Source: Chelativorans salis (GTDB taxonomy: Bacteria > Pseudomonadota > Alphaproteobacteria > Rhizobiales > Rhizobiaceae). Taken from it: a stretch of DNA of 64,000 bases. Location: positions 1 to 64,000 of the forward strand of contig NZ_JAOCZP010000009.1 in NCBI RefSeq assembly GCF_025336525.1, written 5' to 3'. A program made the translations under genes and the position numbers. Shown one piece after another: positions 48,895 to 58,064 of the stretch. The stretch's first letter is position 1; every line of letters starts with the position of its first letter. Below the pieces are notes generated by a model. The model did no database searches, was not told the origin of the DNA, and saw only the letters and a list, made by a program, of their open reading frames with translations.

Positions 48895-49487
48895 TTCAGC
48901 GGAATGTCGTTCCCCGTCTTGCCTTCCTGATAGGCGCGCGACAGCGCTTCATATGTCGCTGAAAGTTTCGCGACCCGCGCCTCCACCGCCTGCCGGTCTG
49001 CCTCGGGCAAGGCACTCGCAAGCCCACGTATGCTGCTGCTCTTCCAGAATTCGTTGCTGGCATTGTAGCCGCCGGGGTCGAGCGTGAAGACCTCTTTCAG
49101 GATTTTCAGGTCGTGCGGGATGGCGAAGGAATCGCGCGAGTCCTCGTGGCTGAAGAGGTAATAGAAATTGTCGAAGCCGGTCCAGGTGATGGCGGAGAGG
49201 CACAGGGAGCAGGGCTCGTGGGTGGCCAGGAAGATGCAGTCCTTCGTGTCCGGGCGCTGTTCCTTCGGCAACTCGTAAAACCGCTTCAGCGCGTGCACCT
49301 CGCCGTGCCAGAGCGGGTTTTCCAGTTCGTTGTTGGTTTCCGCCAGCACCAGCGAGAGGTCGCGTTTCCTCAGGATCGCTGCGCCGAAGAGCTTGTTGCC
49401 GGCCGCGACGCCGGCTGCCGTCTTCGGCACGATGTCGTGCTCGATCACGTCGAGAAGGCGGTCGAGGAGTGTCGCATTGTCTTTCAT
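48891..49487 (-). CDS. nucleoside deaminase (cytidine/guanine deaminase fold)
   Basis: 198 residues. Zinc site: HGE in NPLWHGEVHALKRF and PCSLC in THEPCSLCLSAITWTG, as in the cytidine deaminase-like family. It is longer than TadA-like or GuaD-like zinc deaminases and carries a C-terminal helical extension. First gene upstream is allA in the same direction, so it likely deaminates a purine or related ring in this pathway. Substrate is inferred. The start overlaps the allA stop by four bases (ATGA-like). Confidence 0.8.
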   Translation of the reverse strand: MKDNATLLDRLLDVIEHDIVPKTAAGVAAGNKLFGAAILRKRDLSLVLAETNNELENPLWHGEVHALKRFYELPKEQRPDTKDCIFLATHEPCSLCLSAITWTGFDNFYYLFSHEDSRDSFAIPHDLKILKEVFTLDPGGYNASNEFWKSSSIRGLASALPEADRQAVEARVAKLSATYEALSRAYQEGKTGNDIPLN

Positions 49488-49984
49488 GGCATGTCCGGAA
49501 CGCAGATCTCGTAGGGCTCGGGGAAGATGAACTCCTCCAGGTTGTTGCCGTCGCCGCCCCGGTCGACGACGAGGAAATCCTGCTCTTCGCCGATGGGGGT
49601 GAGCACCGCGTGCCAGATGTTGCGGCGATAGTTCACGCCCTGCCCCGGCTGAGTGACGAAGGCCTGCGGCACGCCTGGCTTCCCCCCTTCGTCAGGGCAG
49701 ACGACCACCAGGAAGGGCCGGGGCGAGAGCGGCATGAAGGCCTGGCTGCCGAGCGGATGGCGCTCGGCCATCTTCAGCGTCAGCGGGAGAGGATAGGGCT
49801 GGCCGCGGAAGATGTTGACGAGCGCACGCGGGTTCTCTCCCGTCGCCTCGACGCGGGCCAGATCGTGGAAGCGGCGGCACATGCCGTCGTTGATCAGGAA
49901 GCTGTCAACGCCCTCCGTCTCGATGACATCGCCGAAGGGAGCGAAGGCTTCGCGGGTGAGAGGCTCGGCGGTTATGCGGGTCAT
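49484..49984 (-). CDS. allA: ureidoglycolate lyase
   Basis: 166 residues of the AllA family: PLTREAFAPFGDVIETEG, NDGMCRRFHDLARVEA, FMPLSPRPFLVVVCPDE and VNYRRNIWHAVLTPIGEEQDFLVVDR, the last holding metal or substrate residues. It converts (S)-ureidoglycolate to glyoxylate and urea. ATG at 49984 chosen over 50023 for a better fit to the family N-terminus. Confidence 0.93.
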   Translation of the reverse strand: MTRITAEPLTREAFAPFGDVIETEGVDSFLINDGMCRRFHDLARVEATGENPRALVNIFRGQPYPLPLTLKMAERHPLGSQAFMPLSPRPFLVVVCPDEGGKPGVPQAFVTQPGQGVNYRRNIWHAVLTPIGEEQDFLVVDRGGDGNNLEEFIFPEPYEICVPDMP

Positions 49985-50026
49985 GGCATCCTCGCCCTGA
50001 AAAGGGGGCACAGACATCAACAAGCC

Positions 50027-50884
50027 TTATCTTCCGCTGCCTGATACCCAAAGCTTCGCATGCCGGTTCACGTCCTTGTAGAGCAGGTAACGGAACCGGC
50101 CCGGCCCGCCGGCATAGCAGGCCTGCGGGCAGAAGGCCCTGAGCCACATGAAGTCACCGGCTTCCACCTCCACCCAATCCCGGTTGAGCCGGTAGACGGC
50201 CTTGCCTTCGAGTACATAGAGCCCGTGCTCCATGACGTGGGTTTCGGCGAAGGGGATGACGGCGCCGGGCTCGAAGGTGACGATGGTCACGTGCATGTCG
50301 TGGCGCATGTCGTCGGGTTCGACGAAACGCGTGGTCGCCCACTTGCCGTCGGTGTTCGGCATCGGCGTCGGCGGCACGTCTTCCTCTTTGGTGAAGAAGG
50401 CCTCCGGCGCGGGCACGCCGTCGACCGCTTCGTATGCCTTGCGGATCCAGTGGAAACGGACGGGTGCCGAGCCTTCGTTGCGCGCGGTCCAGCGGCTTTT
50501 GGGCGGCAGGAAGGCGTAGCCGCCGGGCCGCATGCGGTGGAGGGTTCCGTCGAGATGTACGGTCAGTTCTCCTTCCACGACGAAGAGGACGGCTTCGGCC
50601 TGCGCGTCAGGCTCCGGCCGCTCGCTGCCGCCGCCGGGCTCGACCTCCATGATGTATTGCGCAAAGGTTTCGGCGAAGCCGGTAAGCGGCCGGGCGATGA
50701 CCCAGCAACGGGTCCTTTCCCAGAAGGGCAACCGGCTCGTCACGATGTCGCGCATCACTCCCTTCGGGATGACGGCATAGGCCTCCGTGAAGACGGCGCG
50801 GCCGGTGAGCAACTCGTTCTGCCCGGGCAGGCCGCCCGTCGGAGCGTAGTAGGTGCGGGCGCTGGGGTTGGGTTCCATGGTCAT
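50027..50884 (-). CDS. (S)-ureidoglycine aminohydrolase
   Basis: 285-residue double-cupin protein of the UGHY (AllE/YlbA) family. Cupin one: EAVLFVVEGELTVHLDGTLH; cupin two: VIPFAETHVMEHGLYVLEGK with the Mn-binding His and Glu. It releases ammonia from ureidoglycine to make ureidoglycolate for AllA. Its start overlaps the puuE-uraD stop (ATGA). Confidence 0.9.
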   Translation of the reverse strand: MTMEPNPSARTYYAPTGGLPGQNELLTGRAVFTEAYAVIPKGVMRDIVTSRLPFWERTRCWVIARPLTGFAETFAQYIMEVEPGGGSERPEPDAQAEAVLFVVEGELTVHLDGTLHRMRPGGYAFLPPKSRWTARNEGSAPVRFHWIRKAYEAVDGVPAPEAFFTKEEDVPPTPMPNTDGKWATTRFVEPDDMRHDMHVTIVTFEPGAVIPFAETHVMEHGLYVLEGKAVYRLNRDWVEVEAGDFMWLRAFCPQACYAGGPGRFRYLLYKDVNRHAKLWVSGSGR

Positions 50885-52317
50885 GAGGGCAGCAGATCCT
50901 TGAGCCGCAGATAGGCGATACGCTCGACTTGGCCGCAGGCGGTAACGAACTCCTCTTCGCGGCTGTTCTCGATGCGGGCTTCGAACGCCTTCAGGATGCC
51001 ATCCTTCGAATGGTCCTTGACGGCGATGATGAAGGGGAAACCGAACTTTTCGGTATAGCGCGTGTTGAGATCAGTGAAGTGGGCGCGCTCCTCATCGGTG
51101 AGCGCATCGAGGCCGGCGGAGGCCTGCTCCCTGGACGATTCCGGCGTCAGACGCTTCGCCGCCGCGAGCTTGCCGGCGAGATCCGGGTGGGCCGTCAGCA
51201 CGCCCAGGCGCTCCTCCCCGCTTGCCGAGCGGAAGGCGCGGGCCAGCGCATTGTGAAGGCCGGCGGCGCTGTCGTGCGCGGGGCCCAGCTCCAGCCGGAA
51301 AGCGCGCTCGGCGACCCAGGGCGAGTGCTCGAAGATGCCGCCGAAATGGGCTATGAACGCCGCCTCGTCCAAGAGGCTGGGCTTGAGCGCCGGCGCCTCG
51401 TAGGGATGGTGCTCCATCCAGTGGCGGGCGATGTCCATGCGCGTGGGCAGCCACACCTTCTCGTGGCTCTTCACATGGTCGATGAAACGCTTCAGCGCGG
51501 CCGCGCGGCCCGGACGGCCGACGAGGCGGCAATGGAGGCCGACGCTCATCATGGCCGGCCGGCCGCGTCTCCCCTCTTCGTAGAGCGTGTCGAAGGCGTC
51601 CTTCAGATAGGCGAAGAACTGGTCGCCGGAATTGAAGCCTTGCGGCGTGGCGAAGCGCATGTCGTTGGCGTCCAGCGTGTAGGGGACGACAAGCTGCGGA
51701 GAAATCGCGTTGCCGTGGCCGTCATGGTCGAGCCAGTAGGGCAGGTCGTCGTCATAGGTGTCTGAAATCCAGGCGAAGCCGCCCTCCCCGGCCGCCAGCT
51801 TGACGGAGTTGACCGAGGTGCGCCCGAGGTAGAGCCCGGCTGGCCGCTCGCCCACGACCTCGGCATGCAGGCGGACCGCCTCTTGAAGGTCGCGGCGCTC
51901 GTCGTCTTCCGAATGCGCACGGTAGTCGATCCATTTGAGCCCGTGGCTGGCGATCTCCCACCCCGCCTCTTGCATTGCCGTCACCTGCTCCGGCGAGCGT
52001 GCGAGGGCGCTGGCCACCCCGAACACGGTGACGGGGACCTCCGCATCGGTAAACATGCGGTGGAGCCGCCAGAAGCCGGCGCGTGCGCCGTATTCGTAGA
52101 TCGATTCCATGTTCCAGTGGCGCATGCCCGGCCAAGGTGCGGCACCGACGATCTCCGACAGAAAGGCTTCCGAAGCCTCGTCGCCGTGAAGGATGCAGTT
52201 CTCGCCGCCCTCCTCGTAATTGACGACGAACTGCACGGCGACGTGGGCGCGGCCCGGCCATTTCGGGTCCGGCGGGTTGGCGCCGTAGCCGCGCATGTTC
52301 CTGAGATAGCGCCTCAC
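50881..52317 (-). CDS. puuE: PuuE-type allantoinase fused to OHCU decarboxylase
   Basis: 478 residues. Residues 1-300 are a polysaccharide-deacetylase-like PuuE allantoinase (FVVNYEEGGENCILHGDEASE, WEIASHGLKWIDY, PAMMSVGLHCRLVGRPGRAA). Residues 320-478 are the UraD/OHCU decarboxylase domain (FIAHFGGIFEHSPWVAERAF; TEKFGFPFIIAVKDHSK). One chain thus makes allantoin from OHCU and opens it to allantoate. The fusion is intact, without a frameshift. Divergent from hiuH. Confidence 0.93.
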   Translation of the reverse strand: MRRYLRNMRGYGANPPDPKWPGRAHVAVQFVVNYEEGGENCILHGDEASEAFLSEIVGAAPWPGMRHWNMESIYEYGARAGFWRLHRMFTDAEVPVTVFGVASALARSPEQVTAMQEAGWEIASHGLKWIDYRAHSEDDERRDLQEAVRLHAEVVGERPAGLYLGRTSVNSVKLAAGEGGFAWISDTYDDDLPYWLDHDGHGNAISPQLVVPYTLDANDMRFATPQGFNSGDQFFAYLKDAFDTLYEEGRRGRPAMMSVGLHCRLVGRPGRAAALKRFIDHVKSHEKVWLPTRMDIARHWMEHHPYEAPALKPSLLDEAAFIAHFGGIFEHSPWVAERAFRLELGPAHDSAAGLHNALARAFRSASGEERLGVLTAHPDLAGKLAAAKRLTPESSREQASAGLDALTDEERAHFTDLNTRYTEKFGFPFIIAVKDHSKDGILKAFEARIENSREEEFVTACGQVERIAYLRLKDLLPS

Positions 52318-52489
52318 CTAGTGTTTCCCCTGGATTGTCAGTGTCTAAAGAATAGTCGAAGGGATGGCGCGCGCATTCCCCCGAAAATTTGAAACTCTTT
52401 TTGCCGCGTTTCTCGCGCCACCCCCCTTATGCAAGCGATTGATTTGCCGCACAATCCATCGGAATAAGACAAGAACCAGAGGGAGACCC

Positions 52490-52855
52490 ATGAGCGAGGA
52501 AGGCAAGGGCCGGCTGACGACCCATGTGCTCGACACCGCGGCGGGACGCCCGGCGGCAGACCTGGAAATCGCGCTCTACCGGCTGGAAGGCGAAGGCCGC
52601 ACGCATATCAAGACCGTCAGAACCAATGCGGACGGGCGATGCGATGCGCCGCTGCTCGAGGGCGACGCCTTTGCGCCTGGCGAATACGAGCTGGTTTTCC
52701 AGGTCGGCAATTACCTGCGCGGCCAGGGCGGCACGCTGCTGGCGCCGGCCTTTCTGGACCGCGTGCCGATCCGCTTCGGCATGGCCGAGCGGGCGCATTA
52801 TCATGTGCCGCTGCTCGTCTCGCCCTACGGCTATTCGACGTATCGGGGGAGTTGA
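52490..52855 (+). CDS. hiuH: 5-hydroxyisourate hydrolase
   Basis: 121 residues, transthyretin-like. N-terminus [19 protein letters not shown] and the diagnostic C-terminal YRGS are present, with [16 protein letters not shown]. It hydrolyses 5-hydroxyisourate, the product of PuuD, to OHCU. ATG at 52490 with GGGAGA upstream; overlaps the xdhA ATG (TGATG). Confidence 0.95.
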   Translation: MSEEGKGRLTTHVLDTAAGRPAADLEIALYRLEGEGRTHIKTVRTNADGRCDAPLLEGDAFAPGEYELVFQVGNYLRGQGGTLLAPAFLDRVPIRFGMAERAHYHVPLLVSPYGYSTYRGS

Positions 52856-54330
52856 TGACGGCGATCCGCAGCGAAATCCGCTTTCTCCTGAACGGCCGAA
52901 AGGTCGCGCTTGCCGAGGTGGGCCCCGACCAGACCCTGCTCGACTTCCTGCGCCTCGACCGTCGGCTGACGGGCACCAAGGAAGGCTGCGCGGAAGGTGA
53001 TTGCGGCGCCTGCACGGTGCTGGTCGGGCGGCTGTCCGGTGGTGGGCTCGTCTATGAAGGCGTCAATGCCTGCATCCGCTTCCTGGCCTCACTCGACGGC
53101 TGTCACGTCGTCACGGTGGAGCACCTGAAGCGGGCCGATGGCAGCCTGCACCCGGTGCAGCAGGCGCTGGTGGACTATCACGGCTCGCAATGCGGCTTCT
53201 GCACGCCGGGCTTCGTGATGTCGCTCTACGCGCTGTGGATGCGCGAACCGCAGCCCACCGACCGGGCGATCGAGAAGGCGCTGCAGGGCAATCTCTGCCG
53301 CTGCACGGGCTATGAGTCGATCGTGCGCGCGGCGCGGGCCGTCTCCTCCTACGGCGAGGCGGGCGCGGACCCTCTTGCGGGCGAGCGCGAGACTATCATC
53401 GCCGGGTTGAAGGCGATGAGGGACGGCGCGCGGGTGGAGATCGGCCGGGGGCGCGAGCGGCTCGTCATTCCCGCCGGTGTCGACGACCTGGCGGCGGTGC
53501 TGGAAGCCGAGCCTGATGCCACCATCGTCGCCGGCGCCACGGATGTCGGGTTGTGGGTGACGAAATTCATGCGCGACATCGCACTGGTGGTCTTCATCGG
53601 CGGGTTGGAGGAATTGCGTACGGTCTCGGAAAAGGACCGCGGGCTAACGATCGGTGCGGGCGTCAGCTATTCCGAGGCGCTGCCGCACCTTGCCGCCCGC
53701 ATTCCGGCATTGGGCCCGCTGATCGACCGCGTAGGCGGCGAGCAGGTGCGCAATATGGGCACCATCGGCGGCAACATCGCCAACGGCTCGCCCATCGGCG
53801 ACATGCCGCCGCCGCTGATCACGCTCGGTGCAACGCTTACCCTGCGCCAGGGCAGGAAGCGGCGCACGATCCCGCTCGAGGATTTCTTCATTGCCTACGG
53901 CAAGCAGGACCGCCGGCCGGGGGAGTTCGTCGAGGCGGTGCATGTCCCGCTGCCGGATGCCGGCACGCATTTCGCCGCCTGGAAGGTCTCAAAGCGCCGC
54001 GACGAGGACATCACCGCCGTGCTGGGCGCTTTCAATTTGAAGCTGGACGCGGACGGCAAGGTGGCCGAGGCGCGCATTGCCTATGGCGGCATGGCGGCGA
54101 CGCCGAAGCGGGCAGCGGGGGTGGAGGCGGGACTGATCGGCAAGCCATGGACTGCCGCGACGGTGGAGCGGGCGATGGCTGCCTACGAGCACGACTTCAC
54201 GCCCATCAGCGATATGCGTGCATCCGCCGCTTACCGCATGCTGGCGGCAAAGAACCTTCTGAAGCGCTTCTTCCTGGAGACGTCGGGCGCCGGCGGACCC
54301 TTGCAGGTTTCGCGTGACGAGGCGGCTTGA
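52855..54330 (+). CDS. xdhA: xanthine dehydrogenase small subunit (FeS and FAD)
   Basis: 491 residues. Two 2Fe-2S clusters: GCAEGDCGACTVLVG with NAC, and CGFCTPGFVMSL with CRCTGYESI. FAD domain from about 190 with IGGNIANGSPIGDMPPPL. With XdhB it oxidises hypoxanthine and xanthine to urate. Coupled to hiuH and xdhB. Confidence 0.96.
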   Translation: MTAIRSEIRFLLNGRKVALAEVGPDQTLLDFLRLDRRLTGTKEGCAEGDCGACTVLVGRLSGGGLVYEGVNACIRFLASLDGCHVVTVEHLKRADGSLHPVQQALVDYHGSQCGFCTPGFVMSLYALWMREPQPTDRAIEKALQGNLCRCTGYESIVRAARAVSSYGEAGADPLAGERETIIAGLKAMRDGARVEIGRGRERLVIPAGVDDLAAVLEAEPDATIVAGATDVGLWVTKFMRDIALVVFIGGLEELRTVSEKDRGLTIGAGVSYSEALPHLAARIPALGPLIDRVGGEQVRNMGTIGGNIANGSPIGDMPPPLITLGATLTLRQGRKRRTIPLEDFFIAYGKQDRRPGEFVEAVHVPLPDAGTHFAAWKVSKRRDEDITAVLGAFNLKLDADGKVAEARIAYGGMAATPKRAAGVEAGLIGKPWTAATVERAMAAYEHDFTPISDMRASAAYRMLAAKNLLKRFFLETSGAGGPLQVSRDEAA

Positions 54331-54331
54331 G

Positions 54332-56677
54332 ATGACGAGACACGAAACACTCGACCTGAGAAAGGCGAAGATCGCCGGCGGCGTTGCTACCGACCGGCGC
54401 CACGATTCCGCCCATAAGCACGTCACCGGCGAGGCCGTCTATATAGACGATATGGCCGAGCCGGCGGGCACGCTGCACGCCTATCTCGGCCTGTCGGAGG
54501 TGGCGCACGGCACGATCCGCGCGCTCGATCTGAAGGAGGTGGGAAGCGCGCCGGGCGTGGTGGCGGTGCTGACGGCGAAGGATGTGCCGGGGGTTAACGA
54601 CATCAGCCCCGCCGGCCTTCATGACGAACCGATCCTGGCCGAGGGGGAAGTGCAGTTCCTCGGCCAGCCGGTGTTTACCGTGATCGCGGAGACGCGCGAA
54701 GCGGCACGCCGCGCCTGCCGTCTGGCGAAGGTGGAATATGAGGAGAAGCCGGCGCTGATCGACATTGCCGAGGTCGAGCCGCAGGGCGCCCGCCTCGTGA
54801 CCAAGCCGCTGACGCTCTCGCGTGGGGAGGCGGCAGAGGCCATCACCGCCGCGCCCCGGCGCCTCAAGGGCAGGATGCGCGTCGGCGGACAGGACCATTT
54901 CTACCTGGAAGGCCAGATCGCCTTCGCCCTGCCGGGCGAGGACATGGATGTTACCGTTCATTCCTCGACACAGCACCCGAGCGAGGTGCAGCACATGGTG
55001 GCGCACGCGCTGGGCGTGCCCTCGCATGCGGTGACCGTCGAGGTGCGGCGCATGGGCGGCGGGTTCGGCGGCAAGGAGACGCAGGCGAACCTCTTCGCGG
55101 CGATAGCAGCGATTGCCGCCAAGCGCACCGGAAGGCCGGTGAAAATCCGCCCCGACCGCGACGACGACATGACGGCGACCGGCAAGCGGCACGATTTCCT
55201 CATCGACTACGACATAGGCTTCGACGAGGAGGGCACCATCCTCGGCGTCGACCTCACCTACGCCGCCCGCTGCGGCTTTTCCGCCGATCTTTCGGGGCCG
55301 GTAACCGACCGGGCGCTCTTCCACTGCGACAACGCCTATTTCTATCCCGCGGTGCGTGCGGTCTCCGCGCCGCTCTACACCAACACCGTCTCCAACACTG
55401 CCTTCCGCGGCTTCGGCGGACCGCAGGGCATGCTGGGGGCGGAGCGGATCATCGACGAGGTGGCCTTCGCGCTGGGCAAGGACCCGCTGGAGATCCGCAA
55501 GCGGAATTTTTACGGTAACGGCACCCGTAACGTTACGCCCTACCACCAGAAAGTGGATGATAATGTCGTTCACCGCATCGTCTCGGAGGTGGAAAAGAGC
55601 GCTGACTACGCCGCCCGCCGCCGCGCCATCGCCGCGTTCAACGCGAAGAGCGAAATCGTCAAGCGCGGCATCGCGCTGACCCCGGTGAAATTCGGTATCT
55701 CGTTCACCGCCACCCACTTCAATCAGGCCGGCGCCCTGGTGCATGTCTATACCGACGGCTCGGTGCACCTGAACCACGGCGGCACGGAGATGGGCCAGGG
55801 GCTCTATGTGAAGGTCGCCCAGGTGGTGGCGGAAGAATTCCAGATCGACATCGACCAGGTAAAGATCACGGCGACGACCACGGGCAAGGTGCCCAACACA
55901 TCCGCCACCGCAGCCTCCTCCGGCTCCGACCTCAACGGCATGGCGGCACAGAACGGCGCCCGCCAGATCAAGAACCGCCTCATCGACTTTGCCGCCGAGC
56001 AATACGGCGTGCCGAAAGAGCAGATCGAGTTCCTGCCGAACCGCGTTCGCGTTGGCAATCAGGAAATCCTCTTCGTGGAGCTGGTGAAGCAGGCTTATAT
56101 GGCGCGCGTCCAGCTCTCGGCGGCGGGTTTCTATAAGACGCCGAAGATCCATTGGGACCGCGACAGCGGGCGCGGACGGCCCTTCTACTATTTCGCCTAT
56201 GGCGCGGCGTGCGCGGAGGTCTCCATCGATACGCTGACCGGCGAGTACATGGTCGAGCGGGTGGATATCCTGCATGAGACCGGCAAATCGCTGAACCCGG
56301 CCATCGACCTCGGCCAGATCGAGGGCGGCTTCATCCAGGGCGTGGGTTGGCTGACGACCGAGGAACTCGTCTGGGACGGGAAGGGCCGGCTGACCACCCA
56401 CGCCCCTTCAACCTACAAGATCCCGCTGGCCTCCGACCGGCCCAAGGTTTTCAACGTGACGCTCGCCGACTGGGCGGAGAATGCCGAGCCCACCGTCCAC
56501 CGCTCCAAGGCGGTGGGCGAGCCGCCCTTCATGCTCGCGATGTCGGTGTTGCATGCGCTGTCGGACGCCGTAGCGAGCGTGGTGGACCACAAGCTCTGCC
56601 CCCGGCTCGATGCGCCTGCAACGCCCGAGCGCGTGCTGATGGCGGTGGAGCGGCTGAGGGCGGAAATGGGAGCGTAG
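54332..56677 (+). CDS. xdhB: xanthine dehydrogenase large (molybdopterin) subunit
   Basis: 781 residues. Moco-binding motifs: GQDHFYLEGQIAFALPGE, RMGGGFGGKETQ, NTAFRGFGGPQGM, and the catalytic Glu in KAVGEPPFMLAMSV. The ATG at 54332 is one base after the xdhA stop; a GTG at 54314 is not needed. Confidence 0.96.
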   Translation: MTRHETLDLRKAKIAGGVATDRRHDSAHKHVTGEAVYIDDMAEPAGTLHAYLGLSEVAHGTIRALDLKEVGSAPGVVAVLTAKDVPGVNDISPAGLHDEPILAEGEVQFLGQPVFTVIAETREAARRACRLAKVEYEEKPALIDIAEVEPQGARLVTKPLTLSRGEAAEAITAAPRRLKGRMRVGGQDHFYLEGQIAFALPGEDMDVTVHSSTQHPSEVQHMVAHALGVPSHAVTVEVRRMGGGFGGKETQANLFAAIAAIAAKRTGRPVKIRPDRDDDMTATGKRHDFLIDYDIGFDEEGTILGVDLTYAARCGFSADLSGPVTDRALFHCDNAYFYPAVRAVSAPLYTNTVSNTAFRGFGGPQGMLGAERIIDEVAFALGKDPLEIRKRNFYGNGTRNVTPYHQKVDDNVVHRIVSEVEKSADYAARRRAIAAFNAKSEIVKRGIALTPVKFGISFTATHFNQAGALVHVYTDGSVHLNHGGTEMGQGLYVKVAQVVAEEFQIDIDQVKITATTTGKVPNTSATAASSGSDLNGMAAQNGARQIKNRLIDFAAEQYGVPKEQIEFLPNRVRVGNQEILFVELVKQAYMARVQLSAAGFYKTPKIHWDRDSGRGRPFYYFAYGAACAEVSIDTLTGEYMVERVDILHETGKSLNPAIDLGQIEGGFIQGVGWLTTEELVWDGKGRLTTHAPSTYKIPLASDRPKVFNVTLADWAENAEPTVHRSKAVGEPPFMLAMSVLHALSDAVASVVDHKLCPRLDAPATPERVLMAVERLRAEMGA

Positions 56678-56730
56678 ATTGCGTGGCCTTGCGCTACTAT
56701 CTTTCTAAGATGTCTATGCCCTTTCGCGCG

Positions 56731-56873
56731 CGCCTCTGGCCTGACGGCCATCTCCCCCACCAGGGGGGAGACTTGCTGTCATCTCCTCTCGTGCCTCGCC
56801 GGCGATTGGCGAAAGAGGATGCGACGGCTGATCTCCCCCCTCGTGAGGGAGATGGCCGGCAGGCCAGAGGGGC
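56731..56873. repeat. palindromic repeat inside the xdh operon
   Basis: Left arm 56731-56771 (CGCCTCTGGCCTGACGG...) is near-complementary to the right arm 56830-56873 (...CCGGCAGGCCAGAGGGGCG), with CATCTCCC-type cores. Related in its TCTCCCCC tracts to the element at 42724. It separates xdhB from xdhC by 274 bp. Confidence 0.75.
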
Positions 56874-56951
56874 GCTCGAAGGGGCGCCGATTTGTCCGCA
56901 CAAAGCTGGCACGCAAGTTGACGCCAAAAATCTCTGTCGGCCCTTCCCATT

Positions 56952-57764
56952 ATGACCTTCCTCGCCAAATCCCTCTCGACCTTCCTGAAAGGCGCGCCTG
57001 CCGCGGCCATCGTGGAAGTGCGCGAGGCCAAAGGCTCCACCCCCCGCGAGAAGGGCGCCTGGATGCTTGTCGCGCCCGACGCCATCTTCGGCACGATCGG
57101 CGGCGGGCAGTTGGAGTTTCTGGCGATCGCCAAGGCACGCGAGCTGATCGCCGAAAATGTTGCCAGCGGTGCGCTTGATATTCCGCTGGGGCCGGAGATT
57201 GGCCAATGCTGCGGCGGCCATGTGGCGCTCGACATCCGCATTGCCGGCTCTGACGATCGCACCGAACTCCTGAAACGTGCCGGGGAGGAGGATGCCGGGC
57301 GCCCGCACGTCTATCTCTTCGGCGGCGGCCATGTGGGCCACGCGCTCGCTGCGGCGCTGTCGCTTCTTCCCGTGCGCACGATCGTCGTGGAGACGCGAGC
57401 GGAAGCGCTGGAGGGCATGCCGGAGGAGGTGGAGAGGCGGCTGACAGCCGTGCCCGAGGAAGCCGTTCGCGAGGCGCCCGCGGGCGCGGCCTTCGTCGTG
57501 CTCACCCACGACCACGCGCTGGATTTTCTGATCGTCGCCGAAGCGCTAAGGCGCGACGACGCTGCCTATATCGGTATGATCGGCTCGAAAACCAAGAAGG
57601 CGACCTTCAAGAGCTGGTATCTGAAGAACGGCGGCGAAGAAGCCCGCCTCCCCCGCCTGGTGACGCCCATCGGCGGGGAAGAGGTGCGCGACAAGCGCCC
57701 GACGGTCATCGCGGCGATGACGGCGGCGGAGGTGATGCGGGCAGTGGCATCGCACGAGGCCTGA
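56952..57764 (+). CDS. xdhC: xanthine dehydrogenase accessory protein
   Basis: 270 residues. CCGG in GQCCGGHVAL and the Rossmann motif VYLFGGGHVGHALAAAL mark XdhC, which sulfurates and hands over molybdenum cofactor to XdhB. GSTPREKGAWMLV is at the N-terminal XdhC_CoxI domain. It lies after a 274-bp repeat-filled gap, so its level may differ from xdhAB. Confidence 0.94.
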   Translation: MTFLAKSLSTFLKGAPAAAIVEVREAKGSTPREKGAWMLVAPDAIFGTIGGGQLEFLAIAKARELIAENVASGALDIPLGPEIGQCCGGHVALDIRIAGSDDRTELLKRAGEEDAGRPHVYLFGGGHVGHALAAALSLLPVRTIVVETRAEALEGMPEEVERRLTAVPEEAVREAPAGAAFVVLTHDHALDFLIVAEALRRDDAAYIGMIGSKTKKATFKSWYLKNGGEEARLPRLVTPIGGEEVRDKRPTVIAAMTAAEVMRAVASHEA

Positions 57765-57874
57765 GAGAAACGGAAGTGCGTGCCTTCACCCTCGTGGTTC
57801 AACAAGCTCACCACGAAGGCAAGGCGACCGCAGTGCAAAGCTCGACGGGAATGGGTAGGCGCAAGTGGAAGCCC

Positions 57875-58063
57875 TCATGGTGCGCTTGTCGAACCACCAG
57901 GGCGGGATGTCGGCTTCTCGTCTCTGCCATCCTCGGCCTTTTCATCAACCCGCACAAACCGGAGAGGTTTGAACTGGCTGAGATCATACTCGGTCAGATC
58001 GGCGTTCTCGATGAACGCCTCCACCTCCTCGTCTGTCTTGAAAACAGGAATCTTCTTCTTCAT
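57875..58063 (-). CDS. orphan CopG-type antitoxin-like protein
   Basis: 62 residues: KKKIPVFKTDEEVEAFIENADLTEYDLSQFKPLRF matches the CopG_antitoxin/BrnA-type N-terminal pattern (KKKIPxFxSDEEAxxFx...DLTEYDLSxxxP), followed by a polar tail. ATG at 58063, GAGGGGCGG upstream, directly after the LysR stop (TGAGATG). No BrnT-like toxin is found within about 1 kb, so it may regulate rather than neutralise. Confidence 0.7.
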   Translation of the reverse strand: MKKKIPVFKTDEEVEAFIENADLTEYDLSQFKPLRFVRVDEKAEDGRDEKPTSRPGGSTSAP

Positions 58064-58064
58064 C

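Noticed and set aside
54206-56401. 731-codon minus frame opposite xdhB
   Set aside because: Longest shadow in the window, but xdhB has every catalytic motif and operon support.
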